Positions 7,945-15,988 of a stretch of 64,000 nt of DNA are shown here, piece by piece. The notes below the pieces were generated by a model. That model did no database searches, was not told where the DNA came from, and saw nothing but the letters and a program-made list of their open reading frames with translations. This DNA is from Desertivibrio insolitus (GTDB lineage: Bacteria; Actinomycetota; Actinomycetes; Actinomycetales; Microbacteriaceae). Both the position numbers and the translations under genes were made by a program. How positions within the stretch are numbered: position 1 is the stretch's first letter; the number at the start of each line of letters is the position of its first letter. The stretch spans positions 97,216 to 161,215 of the forward strand of contig NZ_JAFIQW010000006.1 of the NCBI RefSeq assembly GCF_017355965.1. Reading direction: 5' to 3'.

Positions 7945-9315
7945 ATGTCCTCCGCCGCTTCGGCGCGCCTTGTCGCGCTCGTTTCCGATTTCGAAGGCCT
8001 CTCCGAGGGCCGTCTACCCGACTGGTTCCCCTACCTGCCGCTCGCTGTGCAGGCCGAGTGGGAGCACCTGCAACTCGTCGCCCGCGATCTGCAGGTCTAT
8101 TTCCCGCTGGCGATCGCCGGCACCGTCGTCTGGGCTCTCTGGATCTACCGCTTCGTCCTGTCCCGCCGTGCGAAGCCGATCGAGAGCGACTTCCGCACCA
8201 CCACGTCGGTGATCGTGCCCTCGTTCCACGAGGACCCCGACATCCTGCTCGACTGCCTCGAATCGTGGCGCTCCCAGAACCCCACCGAGATCATCGTTGT
8301 GCTCGACGTCGCCGACATCGAGGCGTACGACAGGATCAGCGCCCTCGACGACCCGCAGGTGCGGCCGATCCTGTTCCATCACGCGGGCAAGCGTTCCGCT
8401 CTCGGCGCCGGCATCCGTCTGGCGACGAGCGAAATCCTCGTGCTCACCGACTCCGACACCTCCTGGACGCCGGGGCTGCTCGAGAACGTCCAGAAGCCGT
8501 TCATCGACCCCCTCGTGGGCGCGACCAGCACCCAGCAGAACGTCTTCCAGCGCGAGACGAGCGTGTGGCGGCGCATCGCCGACTGGCTCGTGAACCTCCG
8601 CTACTACGACTACGTGCCGGCGATGGGCCGGGCGGGCGCCGTCCCCTGCGTCTCGGGCCGGACGGCGGTCTACCGCCGCTCCGCGGTGATGCCGGTGCTG
8701 GAGCAGCTCGAGAACGAGTTCTTCCTCGGCAAACGTTGCATCTCCGGCGACGACGGGCGGCTCACCTGGCTCGTCCTCGCTTCGGGCTACAAGACCGTGC
8801 ACCAGTCGTCCGCGAAGGCGATCTCGATGTTCCCGTCGAGCTTCCGCGCCTTCGTCAAGCAGCGCGTGCGCTGGAGCCGCAACTCGTACCGGTGCTACCT
8901 CACCGCGATCGGCAAGGGATGGCTATGGCGGATGCCCTTCATCACGAAGATCACGGTGCTTCAGATCCTGCTGACGCCCGTCACCATGGGGCTCACGATC
9001 TTCTACCTGATCTTCAGTCGGCTGGAGCTCAGCGTGCTCGGCGTCGCGCTGGCCGTCGGGTGGCTCCTGCTGGGTCGCGGCGTCCGCGGGATCTCGCACC
9101 TGCGGCGTCATCCGCGCGACATCGTGCTGCTGCCCCTGCTGGCGCTCACGGTGATCCTCGTCGCGCTGCCCATCAAGCTCTACGCGTTCGCGACGATGAA
9201 CAAGCAGGGCTGGCTGACCCGGCACGCGGACCAGGTGGGCGGCGACGGGCAGGACTCGCGGACGCTCGCCGGAACCGCCGGTCTCGCCGGCGACTCGAGG
9301 GCGGTGGCGGCATGA
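7945..9315 (+). CDS. Processive membrane glycosyltransferase family 2 (hyaluronan/cellulose/alginate synthase type), copy A
   Basis: A 456-residue integral membrane GT2. One N-terminal membrane segment (YFPLAIAGTVVWALWIYRFVL) precedes the cytosolic catalytic domain, and about three hydrophobic segments follow it. Processive GT2 motifs are complete: VVLDVAD, LTDSDTSW (Asp169, Asp171), SGDDGRLTW (Asp269-270, the catalytic-base region) and QRVRW (306-310). Such enzymes polymerise nucleotide-sugar units and extrude the chain. The sugar cannot be read from motifs, but a uronate is suggested by the linked UDP-glucose dehydrogenases. The start is ATG 7945, since the in-frame codons further upstream form the promoter. 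Its stop overlaps the next gene (ATGA). Copy B at 15989 is strongly similar after the first 35 residues. Confidence 0.88.
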   Translation: MSSAASARLVALVSDFEGLSEGRLPDWFPYLPLAVQAEWEHLQLVARDLQVYFPLAIAGTVVWALWIYRFVLSRRAKPIESDFRTTTSVIVPSFHEDPDILLDCLESWRSQNPTEIIVVLDVADIEAYDRISALDDPQVRPILFHHAGKRSALGAGIRLATSEILVLTDSDTSWTPGLLENVQKPFIDPLVGATSTQQNVFQRETSVWRRIADWLVNLRYYDYVPAMGRAGAVPCVSGRTAVYRRSAVMPVLEQLENEFFLGKRCISGDDGRLTWLVLASGYKTVHQSSAKAISMFPSSFRAFVKQRVRWSRNSYRCYLTAIGKGWLWRMPFITKITVLQILLTPVTMGLTIFYLIFSRLELSVLGVALAVGWLLLGRGVRGISHLRRHPRDIVLLPLLALTVILVALPIKLYAFATMNKQGWLTRHADQVGGDGQDSRTLAGTAGLAGDSRAVAA

Positions 9316-11150
9316 GCGGACGGCTCGTCGCGGCGCTCTGCGTCGTCATGCTGCTCACCGGGGCCACGCTCGCCGCCGGTCTCTTCATCACCTTCGCTCC
9401 CAGCGGCGAGAGCGGACCCGATGCCCGTGGGCGGAACGAAATCGCCGCCAACGGCGCCGTGCAGGGCGAGCTCTACCCCGGCGATCCCGTCGCCGAGGCC
9501 GTCCTCGTCGCGCAAGAGGACGACCGCATCGAGGCGGTCCGGGCGGTCGCGTCGACCGCGCCCTGGAACGACCTCATCGTCGCCGGACCGTTCCGGATGA
9601 CCGTCGACGGCGAGTACACGCTCGTGCTCCCCGCCCGGCCGGAGCCGTACACCGTCGCGGATCTCCGGGCCCTCGCCCCTGACACCTTCGTCGAGGAGGA
9701 ACCCGGCGTGTTCCTCCTCACCGAGAACCTGGTGGTCTCCAGCGGGGCGACCCTCGCACTCGCCGAGGGCACCGTACTGCGCCTGCTGAGCACGCCCGAG
9801 CGCTTCACCTCCGTCGTCGGCCTCGGCGGCACGCTCGACCTCGCCGGAACGGGGCAACGCCCGGTGTCGATCACCAGTTGGGACCCCGCCGCATCCGGGC
9901 CCGACACGAACACCGTCGACGGGCGGGCCTACCTGCGGGTGCTCGGAGGGTACGCCGCCGTCCAGTCCGTCGAACTCACGGACCTCGGATTCTGGAGCGG
10001 GAACACCGGTGGCTTCGCCCTCACGGGCACCGGCGGCGAGGTCGAGCTCGCCGGAGACCCTGCCAGGGTCGCTCCGTCCCCGGTCGCGGGGGCGCAGACC
10101 CTTCCCGAGGAGTTCACCGAGGTCGCCGTCGCGGACTCCGTCGACCTGTCCACGGTCTCCGCGGAGCTCTCGGATGTCACCGCGACCGGCAACGCCTACG
10201 GAGTCTTCGTCGCGAACGCCACGAACGTCACGATCGCCGACTCCCTCGTCGCCGGCAGCCTCGTCGACGGCATCGCCTTCCATCGGCACGTCACCGACTC
10301 GCGAGTGACCGGCACGACGTCGCAGGACAACGCGGTCGACGGGCTGAGCCTCGCACGTTCATCGCGGCAGGTGCTCTTCGACGGGGTCGTCGCGACCGGA
10401 AACGGCCGAAACGGCGTCTCCCTCGACGCCCAGCCGCTCGCCGACGGGCCCAGCGCGATCGGCACCACGGTGGAGGAGTTCGGGGACAACGAGATTTCCG
10501 GCGGCGTCTTCCGCGACAACGGGCGGTACGGCGTCGAGGTCAACGGCGGCGTGGACACCCGGGTGCGTGACGCCCTCATCGAGGCGAACGACAACGGCAT
10601 CGTGGTGGGTCAGGACGCCGACAGCGTGCTGCTCACCGGAAACGAGCTCGTGGGCAACGTGACCCAGGGCATCGCGATCCGCGACGGCGTGCGCGGCGTC
10701 GAGATCCGCGACAACACCATCGCGGGTGGGGATACCGGCGTCTACGTGCGGAACGCGGCCGCGACGGTGGAGGACAACCGACTCGCCGACATCATGAATC
10801 ACGGGGTGACCGTCGTGGGCGACGCCTCCGACGTCGTGGTCAGAGCCAACACGATCGGCGGCTCCGGTTCCATCGCGATCTGGACCGAGGACTCCGAGGG
10901 CGCCCGCGTCGTCGCCAACGACCTCGAGGACTGGCTGCCGGCCGCGACCGTGACCCGCGTTCTGGGCGACGTGTTCCAGCCGCTCACCGTCATCTGGTTG
11001 ACGCTGGCCCTCGTGCTCGTCGTCACGGCGCTCACTCGTCGCGGCCGCCAATTCACCGGCGTGCGCAACCCGTACGCGGACCACGCGCCCCTGACGACCC
11101 TCACCCCCGGAGTCGTGTCCCGCGAGTCGCTGGGACGGGTGGCCTCCTGA
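9312..11150 (+). CDS. Large membrane-anchored right-handed beta-helix protein, copy A
   Basis: A 612-residue exported protein. The N-terminal hydrophobic segment (residues 5-30) is a signal or anchor. A conserved pre-domain begins at ELYPGDPVAEAVLVAQE. A parallel beta-helix follows with repeated N/G turn motifs (NGRNGVSLD, DNGRYGVEVNGG, NDNGIVVG). Near the C-terminus is a transmembrane helix (VFQPLTVIWLTLALVLVVTALT) and a short cytosolic tail, RNPYADHAPLTTLTPGV. The pectin-lyase fold fits polysaccharide C5-epimerases or lyases, and AlgG plays that role for alginate. No catalytic residue can be assigned by eye. It starts inside the GT2 stop codon, implying translational coupling to the synthase. 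Confidence 0.8.
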   Translation: MSGRLVAALCVVMLLTGATLAAGLFITFAPSGESGPDARGRNEIAANGAVQGELYPGDPVAEAVLVAQEDDRIEAVRAVASTAPWNDLIVAGPFRMTVDGEYTLVLPARPEPYTVADLRALAPDTFVEEEPGVFLLTENLVVSSGATLALAEGTVLRLLSTPERFTSVVGLGGTLDLAGTGQRPVSITSWDPAASGPDTNTVDGRAYLRVLGGYAAVQSVELTDLGFWSGNTGGFALTGTGGEVELAGDPARVAPSPVAGAQTLPEEFTEVAVADSVDLSTVSAELSDVTATGNAYGVFVANATNVTIADSLVAGSLVDGIAFHRHVTDSRVTGTTSQDNAVDGLSLARSSRQVLFDGVVATGNGRNGVSLDAQPLADGPSAIGTTVEEFGDNEISGGVFRDNGRYGVEVNGGVDTRVRDALIEANDNGIVVGQDADSVLLTGNELVGNVTQGIAIRDGVRGVEIRDNTIAGGDTGVYVRNAAATVEDNRLADIMNHGVTVVGDASDVVVRANTIGGSGSIAIWTEDSEGARVVANDLEDWLPAATVTRVLGDVFQPLTVIWLTLALVLVVTALTRRGRQFTGVRNPYADHAPLTTLTPGVVSRESLGRVAS

Positions 11151-12223
11151 TGCGCGCGCTACCCCGCCCCGTCCTCGTCGTGGTGACCGTCGCTGCTGCG
11201 CTCGTGCTGGCCGTCGCAGCCCTCGCTGCGACTCGTCTGCTCGGTTCGCCCCAGGCTGTCTCACCGAGCGCTGTCCCCACGGCCGAGGCCGCGGAAGCGA
11301 CGCCGTCGCCCGTAGCCTCGGGCACGCCCGGGGAGTACGGCTGCCCCGCCGGCGCCACCGGCGTCTCCACGTCGGGCCAGCTGCAGGCCGCCCTCGACAC
11401 AGCGACTCCCGGCTCCGCGATCGAACTCGCCCCGGGCCACTACGTCGGACGCTTCACCATCACGGCGAGCGGCACGTCCGACCAGCCGATCCGCCTCTGC
11501 GGCTCGGAGGACAGCGTGCTCGACGGAGGCGACATCTCGAAGGGATACGTGTTGCACCTCGACGGGGTGTCCAACTGGATCCTCTCCGGGTTCAGCGTCC
11601 GCAACGGCCAGAAGGGCGTGATGGCCGATGCCACCGTCGACAGCGTCTTCCACGACCTCGCGATCTCGCACGTCGGCGACGAGGCCCTGCATCTGCGGCG
11701 GTTCTCGACCGGCAACATCGTCAGTTCTTCGACGATCAGTGACACGGGGCTGCGGAAGCCGCAGTTCGGCGAGGGCATCTACATCGGCACGGCGGAGTCG
11801 AACTGGTGCGACATCTCCGACTGCGAGCCCGACCGCAGCGACGGGAACACCATCGAGGGCAACGTCATCTCCGGAACGACCGCCGAGAGCGTCGACATCA
11901 AGGAGGGCACGAGCGGAGGAGTGCTCCGAGGCAACTCCTTCGACGGAACGGCGATCGTCGAGGCCGACTCATGGGTCGACGTCAAGGGCAACGACTGGCT
12001 CATCGAGGCCAACATCGGAGAGCACTCGCCCCTCGACGGCTTCCAGACCCACGAGATCCTCGACGGCTGGGGTACCCGCAATCACTTCGCAGGCAACACC
12101 GCCGTCGTCAACGGACCCGGTTTCGGGTTCAGCCTGACCCCCCTGCGCGACAACGTCGTCTCCTGCAGCAATAAGACCTCGTCGGCGGGGGAGGGGTCGG
12201 CGAACACCGACTGCACTCCATGA
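11150..12223 (+). CDS. Small secreted/anchored beta-helix protein, PL6-like fold, copy A
   Basis: A 357-residue protein with an N-terminal membrane segment (residues 8-28), a Ser/Pro/Ala linker to about residue 58, then a right-handed beta-helix. The helix opens with STSGQLQAALDTATPGSAIE and GHYVGRFTITASGTSDQPI, a beginning typical of PL6 lyases and related pectin-lyase-fold proteins. Blocks that are nearly invariant in the second copy include FGEGIYIGTAESNWCD, VDIKEGTSGGVLRGNSFDG and SPLDGFQTHEILDGWGTRN. The Lys in VDIKEGTS resembles the PL6 catalytic Lys context, but the RHG motif is not evident. It may be a lyase, an epimerase or a glycan-binding protein. Its start overlaps the upstream stop (TGATG). 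Confidence 0.78.
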   Translation: MRALPRPVLVVVTVAAALVLAVAALAATRLLGSPQAVSPSAVPTAEAAEATPSPVASGTPGEYGCPAGATGVSTSGQLQAALDTATPGSAIELAPGHYVGRFTITASGTSDQPIRLCGSEDSVLDGGDISKGYVLHLDGVSNWILSGFSVRNGQKGVMADATVDSVFHDLAISHVGDEALHLRRFSTGNIVSSSTISDTGLRKPQFGEGIYIGTAESNWCDISDCEPDRSDGNTIEGNVISGTTAESVDIKEGTSGGVLRGNSFDGTAIVEADSWVDVKGNDWLIEANIGEHSPLDGFQTHEILDGWGTRNHFAGNTAVVNGPGFGFSLTPLRDNVVSCSNKTSSAGEGSANTDCTP

Positions 12224-12303
12224 CCGACAGGACGCCGACCGCGGAACCCGATCCCCGCGCGCGACGTGACCCGATAGGAACAACGACCCTGATGGAGGCC
12301 CTC

Positions 12304-13734
12304 GTGGCTAACGCACTCCCCAGCACCGCCGCCCTCCCCGCGCCGATCGTGGCGCACCCCCGTATGACCGTGATCGGGACCGGATACCTCGGCGCGACCC
12401 ATGCCATCTGCATGGCCGTGCTCGGCTACGAGGTACTCGGCGTCGACGTCGACCCTCGGAAGGTGGAGGCCCTCGCCTCCGGTGAGGTTCCCTTCTTCGA
12501 GCCGGGACTGCCGGAGAAGCTCGCCGAGGCTCTCGAGTCCGGGCGGCTCCGTTTCACGACCTCGTTCGACGAGGCGGCCGCCTTCGGTGACGTGCACTTC
12601 GTGTGCGTCGGCACTCCGCAGGCGCCGGGCTCGCACGCCGCCGATCTCCGCTACGTCGAGTCCGCATTCGCGGAGCTCGCGAAGCGCATCGATCGCAAGG
12701 CGCTGCTGATCGGCAAGTCCACCGTCCCGATCGGCACCGCGGAGCGCCTGACCGAGATGGTGCACGAACTCTCCCCGATCGGGCAGGAGCTCGAGCTCGC
12801 CTGGAACCCCGAGTTCCTGCGCGAGGGGTTCGCGGTCAAGGACACTCTGCACCCGGATCGCCTGGTGTTCGGCGTCGCCTCCGCGTGGGCCGAGGCGCAG
12901 CTGCGCGCAGCGTTCTCGCCGATCCTCGACGCCGGGACACCGCTCGTCGTGGCGGACCTGGCCTCCGCGGAGCTGGTCAAGGTGGCTGCGAACTCCTTCC
13001 TCGCCACCAAGATCTCCTACATCAACGCGATGGCGGAGGTGTGCGAGGCGACCGGTGCCGATGTGCAGGTGCTCGCGAAGGCGCTGGGGTTCGACGACCG
13101 CATCGGCTCGCGCTTCCTCAAGCCGGGTCTCGGCTTCGGCGGTGGATGCCTGCCGAAGGACATCCGTGCGTTCAAGCACCGTGCCGAAGAGCTGGGTGTC
13201 GGGCAGGCGGTCGCGTTCCTGGGCGAGGTGGACGCGATCAACACGCGCCGGCGCACCCGCACCGTCGATCTCGTCCGCGAACTCGCCGGCGGCGCGCTGC
13301 GAGGCAAGAGGATCGCGGCGCTCGGAGCCGCGTTCAAGCCGAACTCCGACGACGTGCGCGACGCCCCCGCGCTCGACGTCGCCAGGCTGCTGTACCTCGA
13401 GGAAGCGTCGGTGGTCGTGTTCGACCCGGAGGCCAACGTCAACGCGCATCGGGCCTACCCCGACCTCGACTACGCCGACTCCCTCGAGCAGGCGGTAGTG
13501 GGAGCGGACGTCGTCGTGCTCCTGACCGAGTGGCAGCAGTTCCGCGACGCCGACCCTGCGGCGCTCGGACGGCTCGTGGCCGCCCGCGCCGTCGTCGACG
13601 GGCGTCACGCCCTCGACGCCGACCGCTACCGCGCAGCCGGCTGGGAGTACCGCGCGCTCGGTCGCCCTCACGGCTCGGCCACGCATCAGCTGGTCGAACA
13701 CGAGGCCGATGCCACCCGGCTGACGCTCTCGTGA
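12304..13734 (+). CDS. ugd: UDP-glucose 6-dehydrogenase, copy A
   Basis: A 476-residue dehydrogenase of the UDP-glucose/GDP-mannose family that oxidises UDP-glucose twice with NAD+ to UDP-glucuronate. The Rossmann motif is VIGTGYLGATH (Gly25, 27, 30). The active-site loop GFGGGCLPKDIRAF carries the catalytic Cys282, and AAFKPNSDDVRDAPA is the C-terminal domain signature. Sequence style matches actinobacterial Ugd more than AlgD. Start GTG 12304 has a GGAGG site at 12294-12298, and the same GGAG-GTG arrangement precedes copy B. An upstream ATG at 12220 overlaps the beta-helix stop and would add 28 residues. The DNA is nearly identical to copy B over long tracts. Confidence 0.88.
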   Translation: MANALPSTAALPAPIVAHPRMTVIGTGYLGATHAICMAVLGYEVLGVDVDPRKVEALASGEVPFFEPGLPEKLAEALESGRLRFTTSFDEAAAFGDVHFVCVGTPQAPGSHAADLRYVESAFAELAKRIDRKALLIGKSTVPIGTAERLTEMVHELSPIGQELELAWNPEFLREGFAVKDTLHPDRLVFGVASAWAEAQLRAAFSPILDAGTPLVVADLASAELVKVAANSFLATKISYINAMAEVCEATGADVQVLAKALGFDDRIGSRFLKPGLGFGGGCLPKDIRAFKHRAEELGVGQAVAFLGEVDAINTRRRTRTVDLVRELAGGALRGKRIAALGAAFKPNSDDVRDAPALDVARLLYLEEASVVVFDPEANVNAHRAYPDLDYADSLEQAVVGADVVVLLTEWQQFRDADPAALGRLVAARAVVDGRHALDADRYRAAGWEYRALGRPHGSATHQLVEHEADATRLTLS

Positions 13735-13741
13735 CCGAGAC

Positions 13742-13787
13742 CTCTGCTGGGGCGTTCAGCTGATCGGGAGCCGACGCCCCAGCAGAG
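13742..13787 (+). other. Large hairpin, member 1 of a family of three
   Basis: A 14-bp perfect stem, CTCTGCTGGGGCGT (13742-13755) with ACGCCCCAGCAGAG (13774-13787), has an 18-base loop containing GATCGGG. It begins 8 bases after the ugd copy A stop. Homologous hairpins with compensated base changes lie at 15790 and 20403. There is no T tract, so it may be a 3' stabiliser, a processing site or an atypical terminator. Confidence 0.75.
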
Positions 13788-13791
13788 CGCG

Positions 13792-13829
13792 AAGGGGGCG
13801 CGGACGCCACGGCGACCGCGCCCCCTTTG
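13792..13829 (+). terminator. Intrinsic terminator of locus copy A
   Basis: AAGGGGGCGCGG (13792-13803) pairs with CCGCGCCCCCTTT (13816-13828), followed by a short GTT tail. It lies just after hairpin 1 and before the second promoter. Confidence 0.8.
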
Positions 13830-13892
13830 TTACGTGCTAGGGCACCCCGTGTGAACGGCCGGTAAATTCCTTGATGAATGCTTGGAAGTTCG

Positions 13893-13944
13893 TTGACCCC
13901 CGGTCGGGGGAGCCCATAGCGTCCGAACAGAACCGTTGCTCCCC
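13893..13944 (+). promoter_or_regulatory. Duplicated promoter/operator of copy B
   Basis: TTGACC (13893-13898) and TAGCGT (13917-13922) correspond to the copy A promoter. The spacer palindrome CCCCCGGTCGGGGG replaces the one in copy A. The 15-mer GAACCGTTGCTCCCC (13930-13944) is identical. Homology of the leader continues to about 14095. The rest of the gap up to 14351 holds only the remnant ORF listed at 14070. Confidence 0.6.
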
Positions 13945-14069
13945 CGGCCGCTCGGAACCCGATCCGACGAGAGGCTGCCGGTCGCCGATCCGCCGTGCCC
14001 GTACAGCCTTCGACGACCATCGCGTCATCCCGCACCACGCCTGCACTTTCTCCCCGAGGAAACCCGGTC

Positions 14070-14276
14070 ATGTCCTCTCTTGCTTCAGCGCGCCCTGTTC
14101 CGGTCGCCCACACGCAGCATCCCGCTATCGCGGTGCGGCGTGGCGTCGTCGCGCGATTGCTCGAAACACCGTCCGAGGTCCTCACCCCGACTCCGTCTGG
14201 CCGCCCGTCGCGCTCAGACGCACAGACCTCTGCGACGGAAGCCGGCCGGGCCCGCCCCGGCCGACGACCCGAGTGA
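14070..14276 (+). pseudogene. 5' remnant of a GT2 gene, now a 68-residue leader ORF
   Basis: The leader of copy B leads into ATGTCCTC at the same distance (about 148 bases) as in copy A, where it starts the GT2. The translation begins MSSLASARPVPVA against MSSAASARLVALV of the GT2, then diverges and stops after 68 codons. It is best read as the front end of a lost GT2 copy left by rearrangement. It could alternatively be translated as a short leader peptide upstream of ugd copy B. Confidence 0.4.
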
Positions 14277-14351
14277 GAGGGCGCACGCCCGTAACCCGAT
14301 CGACGGTCGTGCGCTCACCCGATAAACACCACAACCCGCTTGGAGGCCCTC

Positions 14352-15782
14352 GTGGCGAACCCGCTCCCTGGCACCGCAGCTCTTCCCGCGCCCATCGTGG
14401 CGCACCCCCGTATGACCGTGATCGGAACCGGATATCTCGGCGCGACGCATGCCATCTGCATGGCCGTGCTCGGCTACGAGGTACTCGGCGTCGACGTCGA
14501 CCCTCGGAAGGTGGAGGCCCTCGCCTCCGGCGCCGTTCCGTTCTACGAGCCCGGCCTGCCCGAGAAGCTCACCGAGGCTCTCGAGTCCGGCCGGCTCCGC
14601 TTCACGACCTCGTTCGACGAGGCGGCCGCCTTCGGCGACGTGCACTTCGTGTGCGTCGGCACTCCGCAGGCGCCGGGCTCGCACGCCGCCGATCTCCGCT
14701 ACGTCGAGTCCGCATTCGCGGAGCTCGCGAAGCGCATCGATCGCAAGGCGCTGCTGATCGGCAAGTCCACCGTCCCGATCGGCACCGCGGAGCGCCTGAC
14801 CGAGATGGTGCACGGACTCTCCCCGATCGGGCAGGAGCTCGAGCTCGCCTGGAACCCCGAGTTCCTGCGCGAGGGGTTCGCGGTCAAGGACACTCTGCAC
14901 CCGGATCGCCTGGTGTTCGGCGTCGCCTCCGCGTGGGCCGAGGCGCAGCTGCGCGCAGCGTTCTCGCCGATCCTCGAGGCCGGAACGCCGCTCGTCGTCG
15001 CGGACCTCGCATCCGCGGAGCTGGTGAAGGTCGCGGCCAACTCCTTCCTCGCCACCAAGATCTCCTACATCAACGCGATGGCCGAGGTCTGCGAGGCGAC
15101 CGGTGCCGACGTGCAGGTGCTCGCGCAGGCATTGGGCTACGACGACCGCATCGGCTCACGCTTCCTCAAGCCGGGCCTCGGCTTCGGTGGCGGCTGCCTG
15201 CCGAAGGACATCCGTGCGTTCAAGCACCGCGCAGAAGAGCTCGGAGTCGGGCAGGCGGTCGCGTTCCTCGGCGAGGTCGATGCGATCAACACGCGCCGGC
15301 GCACCCGCACCGTAGACCTGGTCCGCGAGCTCGCGGGCGGATCGCTCAAGGGCGTCCGCGTCGCCGCCCTCGGAGCCGCGTTCAAGCCCAACTCCGACGA
15401 CGTGCGCGACGCCCCCGCGCTCGACGTCGCCAGGCTGCTCTACCTGGAGGAAGCCTCTGTCGTCGTGTACGACCCCGAGGCCAACGAGAACGCGCACAAG
15501 GCGTACCCCGACCTCGACTACGCCGACTCCCTCGCGGAGGCGGTGTCCGGTGCGCAGGTCGTCGTGCTCCTCACCGAATGGCAGCAGTTCCGCGACGCCG
15601 ACCCGGAGCATCTCGGCGCCCTTGTTGCGAACCGCGCCGTGGTCGACGGTCGCCACGCCCTCGACGCCGACCGCTACCGCGCGGCCGGTTGGGAGTACCG
15701 CGCCCTCGGCCGCCCCACCGCCTCGACCACCGTCCGGCTGGTCGAACACGAGAGCGACAGCGTCGCGCTGACCCTCTCGTGA
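14352..15782 (+). CDS. ugd: UDP-glucose 6-dehydrogenase, copy B
   Basis: A 476-residue paralogue of the enzyme at 12304 and of exactly equal length, with the same Rossmann motif VIGTGYLGATH and active site GFGGGCLPKDIRAF. It supplies UDP-glucuronate. Start GTG 14352 has GGAG at 14342-14345 with a 6-base gap. Differences from copy A are concentrated at the N-terminus and the C-terminal third, while bases 14637-14977 differ at a single position (14815). This pattern suggests gene conversion. It lies 206 bases upstream of the second GT2, separated by a large hairpin, and may be co-transcribed with it. Confidence 0.88.
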   Translation: MANPLPGTAALPAPIVAHPRMTVIGTGYLGATHAICMAVLGYEVLGVDVDPRKVEALASGAVPFYEPGLPEKLTEALESGRLRFTTSFDEAAAFGDVHFVCVGTPQAPGSHAADLRYVESAFAELAKRIDRKALLIGKSTVPIGTAERLTEMVHGLSPIGQELELAWNPEFLREGFAVKDTLHPDRLVFGVASAWAEAQLRAAFSPILEAGTPLVVADLASAELVKVAANSFLATKISYINAMAEVCEATGADVQVLAQALGYDDRIGSRFLKPGLGFGGGCLPKDIRAFKHRAEELGVGQAVAFLGEVDAINTRRRTRTVDLVRELAGGSLKGVRVAALGAAFKPNSDDVRDAPALDVARLLYLEEASVVVYDPEANENAHKAYPDLDYADSLAEAVSGAQVVVLLTEWQQFRDADPEHLGALVANRAVVDGRHALDADRYRAAGWEYRALGRPTASTTVRLVEHESDSVALTLS

Positions 15783-15789
15783 CTTGAAC

Positions 15790-15836
15790 CTCTGCTGAGG
15801 CGTCGAGGTGATCGGGACCACGGCGCCTCAGCAGAG
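15790..15836 (+). other. Large hairpin, member 2 of a family of three
   Basis: A 13-bp perfect stem, CTCTGCTGAGGCG with CGCCTCAGCAGAG (15824-15836), has a 21-base loop containing GATCGGG. It begins 8 bases after the ugd copy B stop. No T tract follows. The remaining gap to 15988 shows only an AGAAGGAA ribosome site at 15971-15978. Confidence 0.75.
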
Positions 15837-15988
15837 ACCCTCGCACAGCACCGCACCCTCCGGGCGACCCGAACGCCGGGAGTACGCACCCGCTCCGCCT
15901 CTGCTTCGCACTTCCCGCCCGCGACGTCGTCGCGCCCGTCCCGACCCGGGCGCGACGGCGGTCGCCACCCAGAAGGAACCCGATCCTC

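Noticed and set aside
12220..12303. N-terminal extension of ugd copy A starting at the ATG overlapping the beta-helix stop
   Set aside because: The ribosome site and GTG at 12304 are conserved with copy B, giving two proteins of equal length; the extension has no family counterpart. Kept as an alternative.
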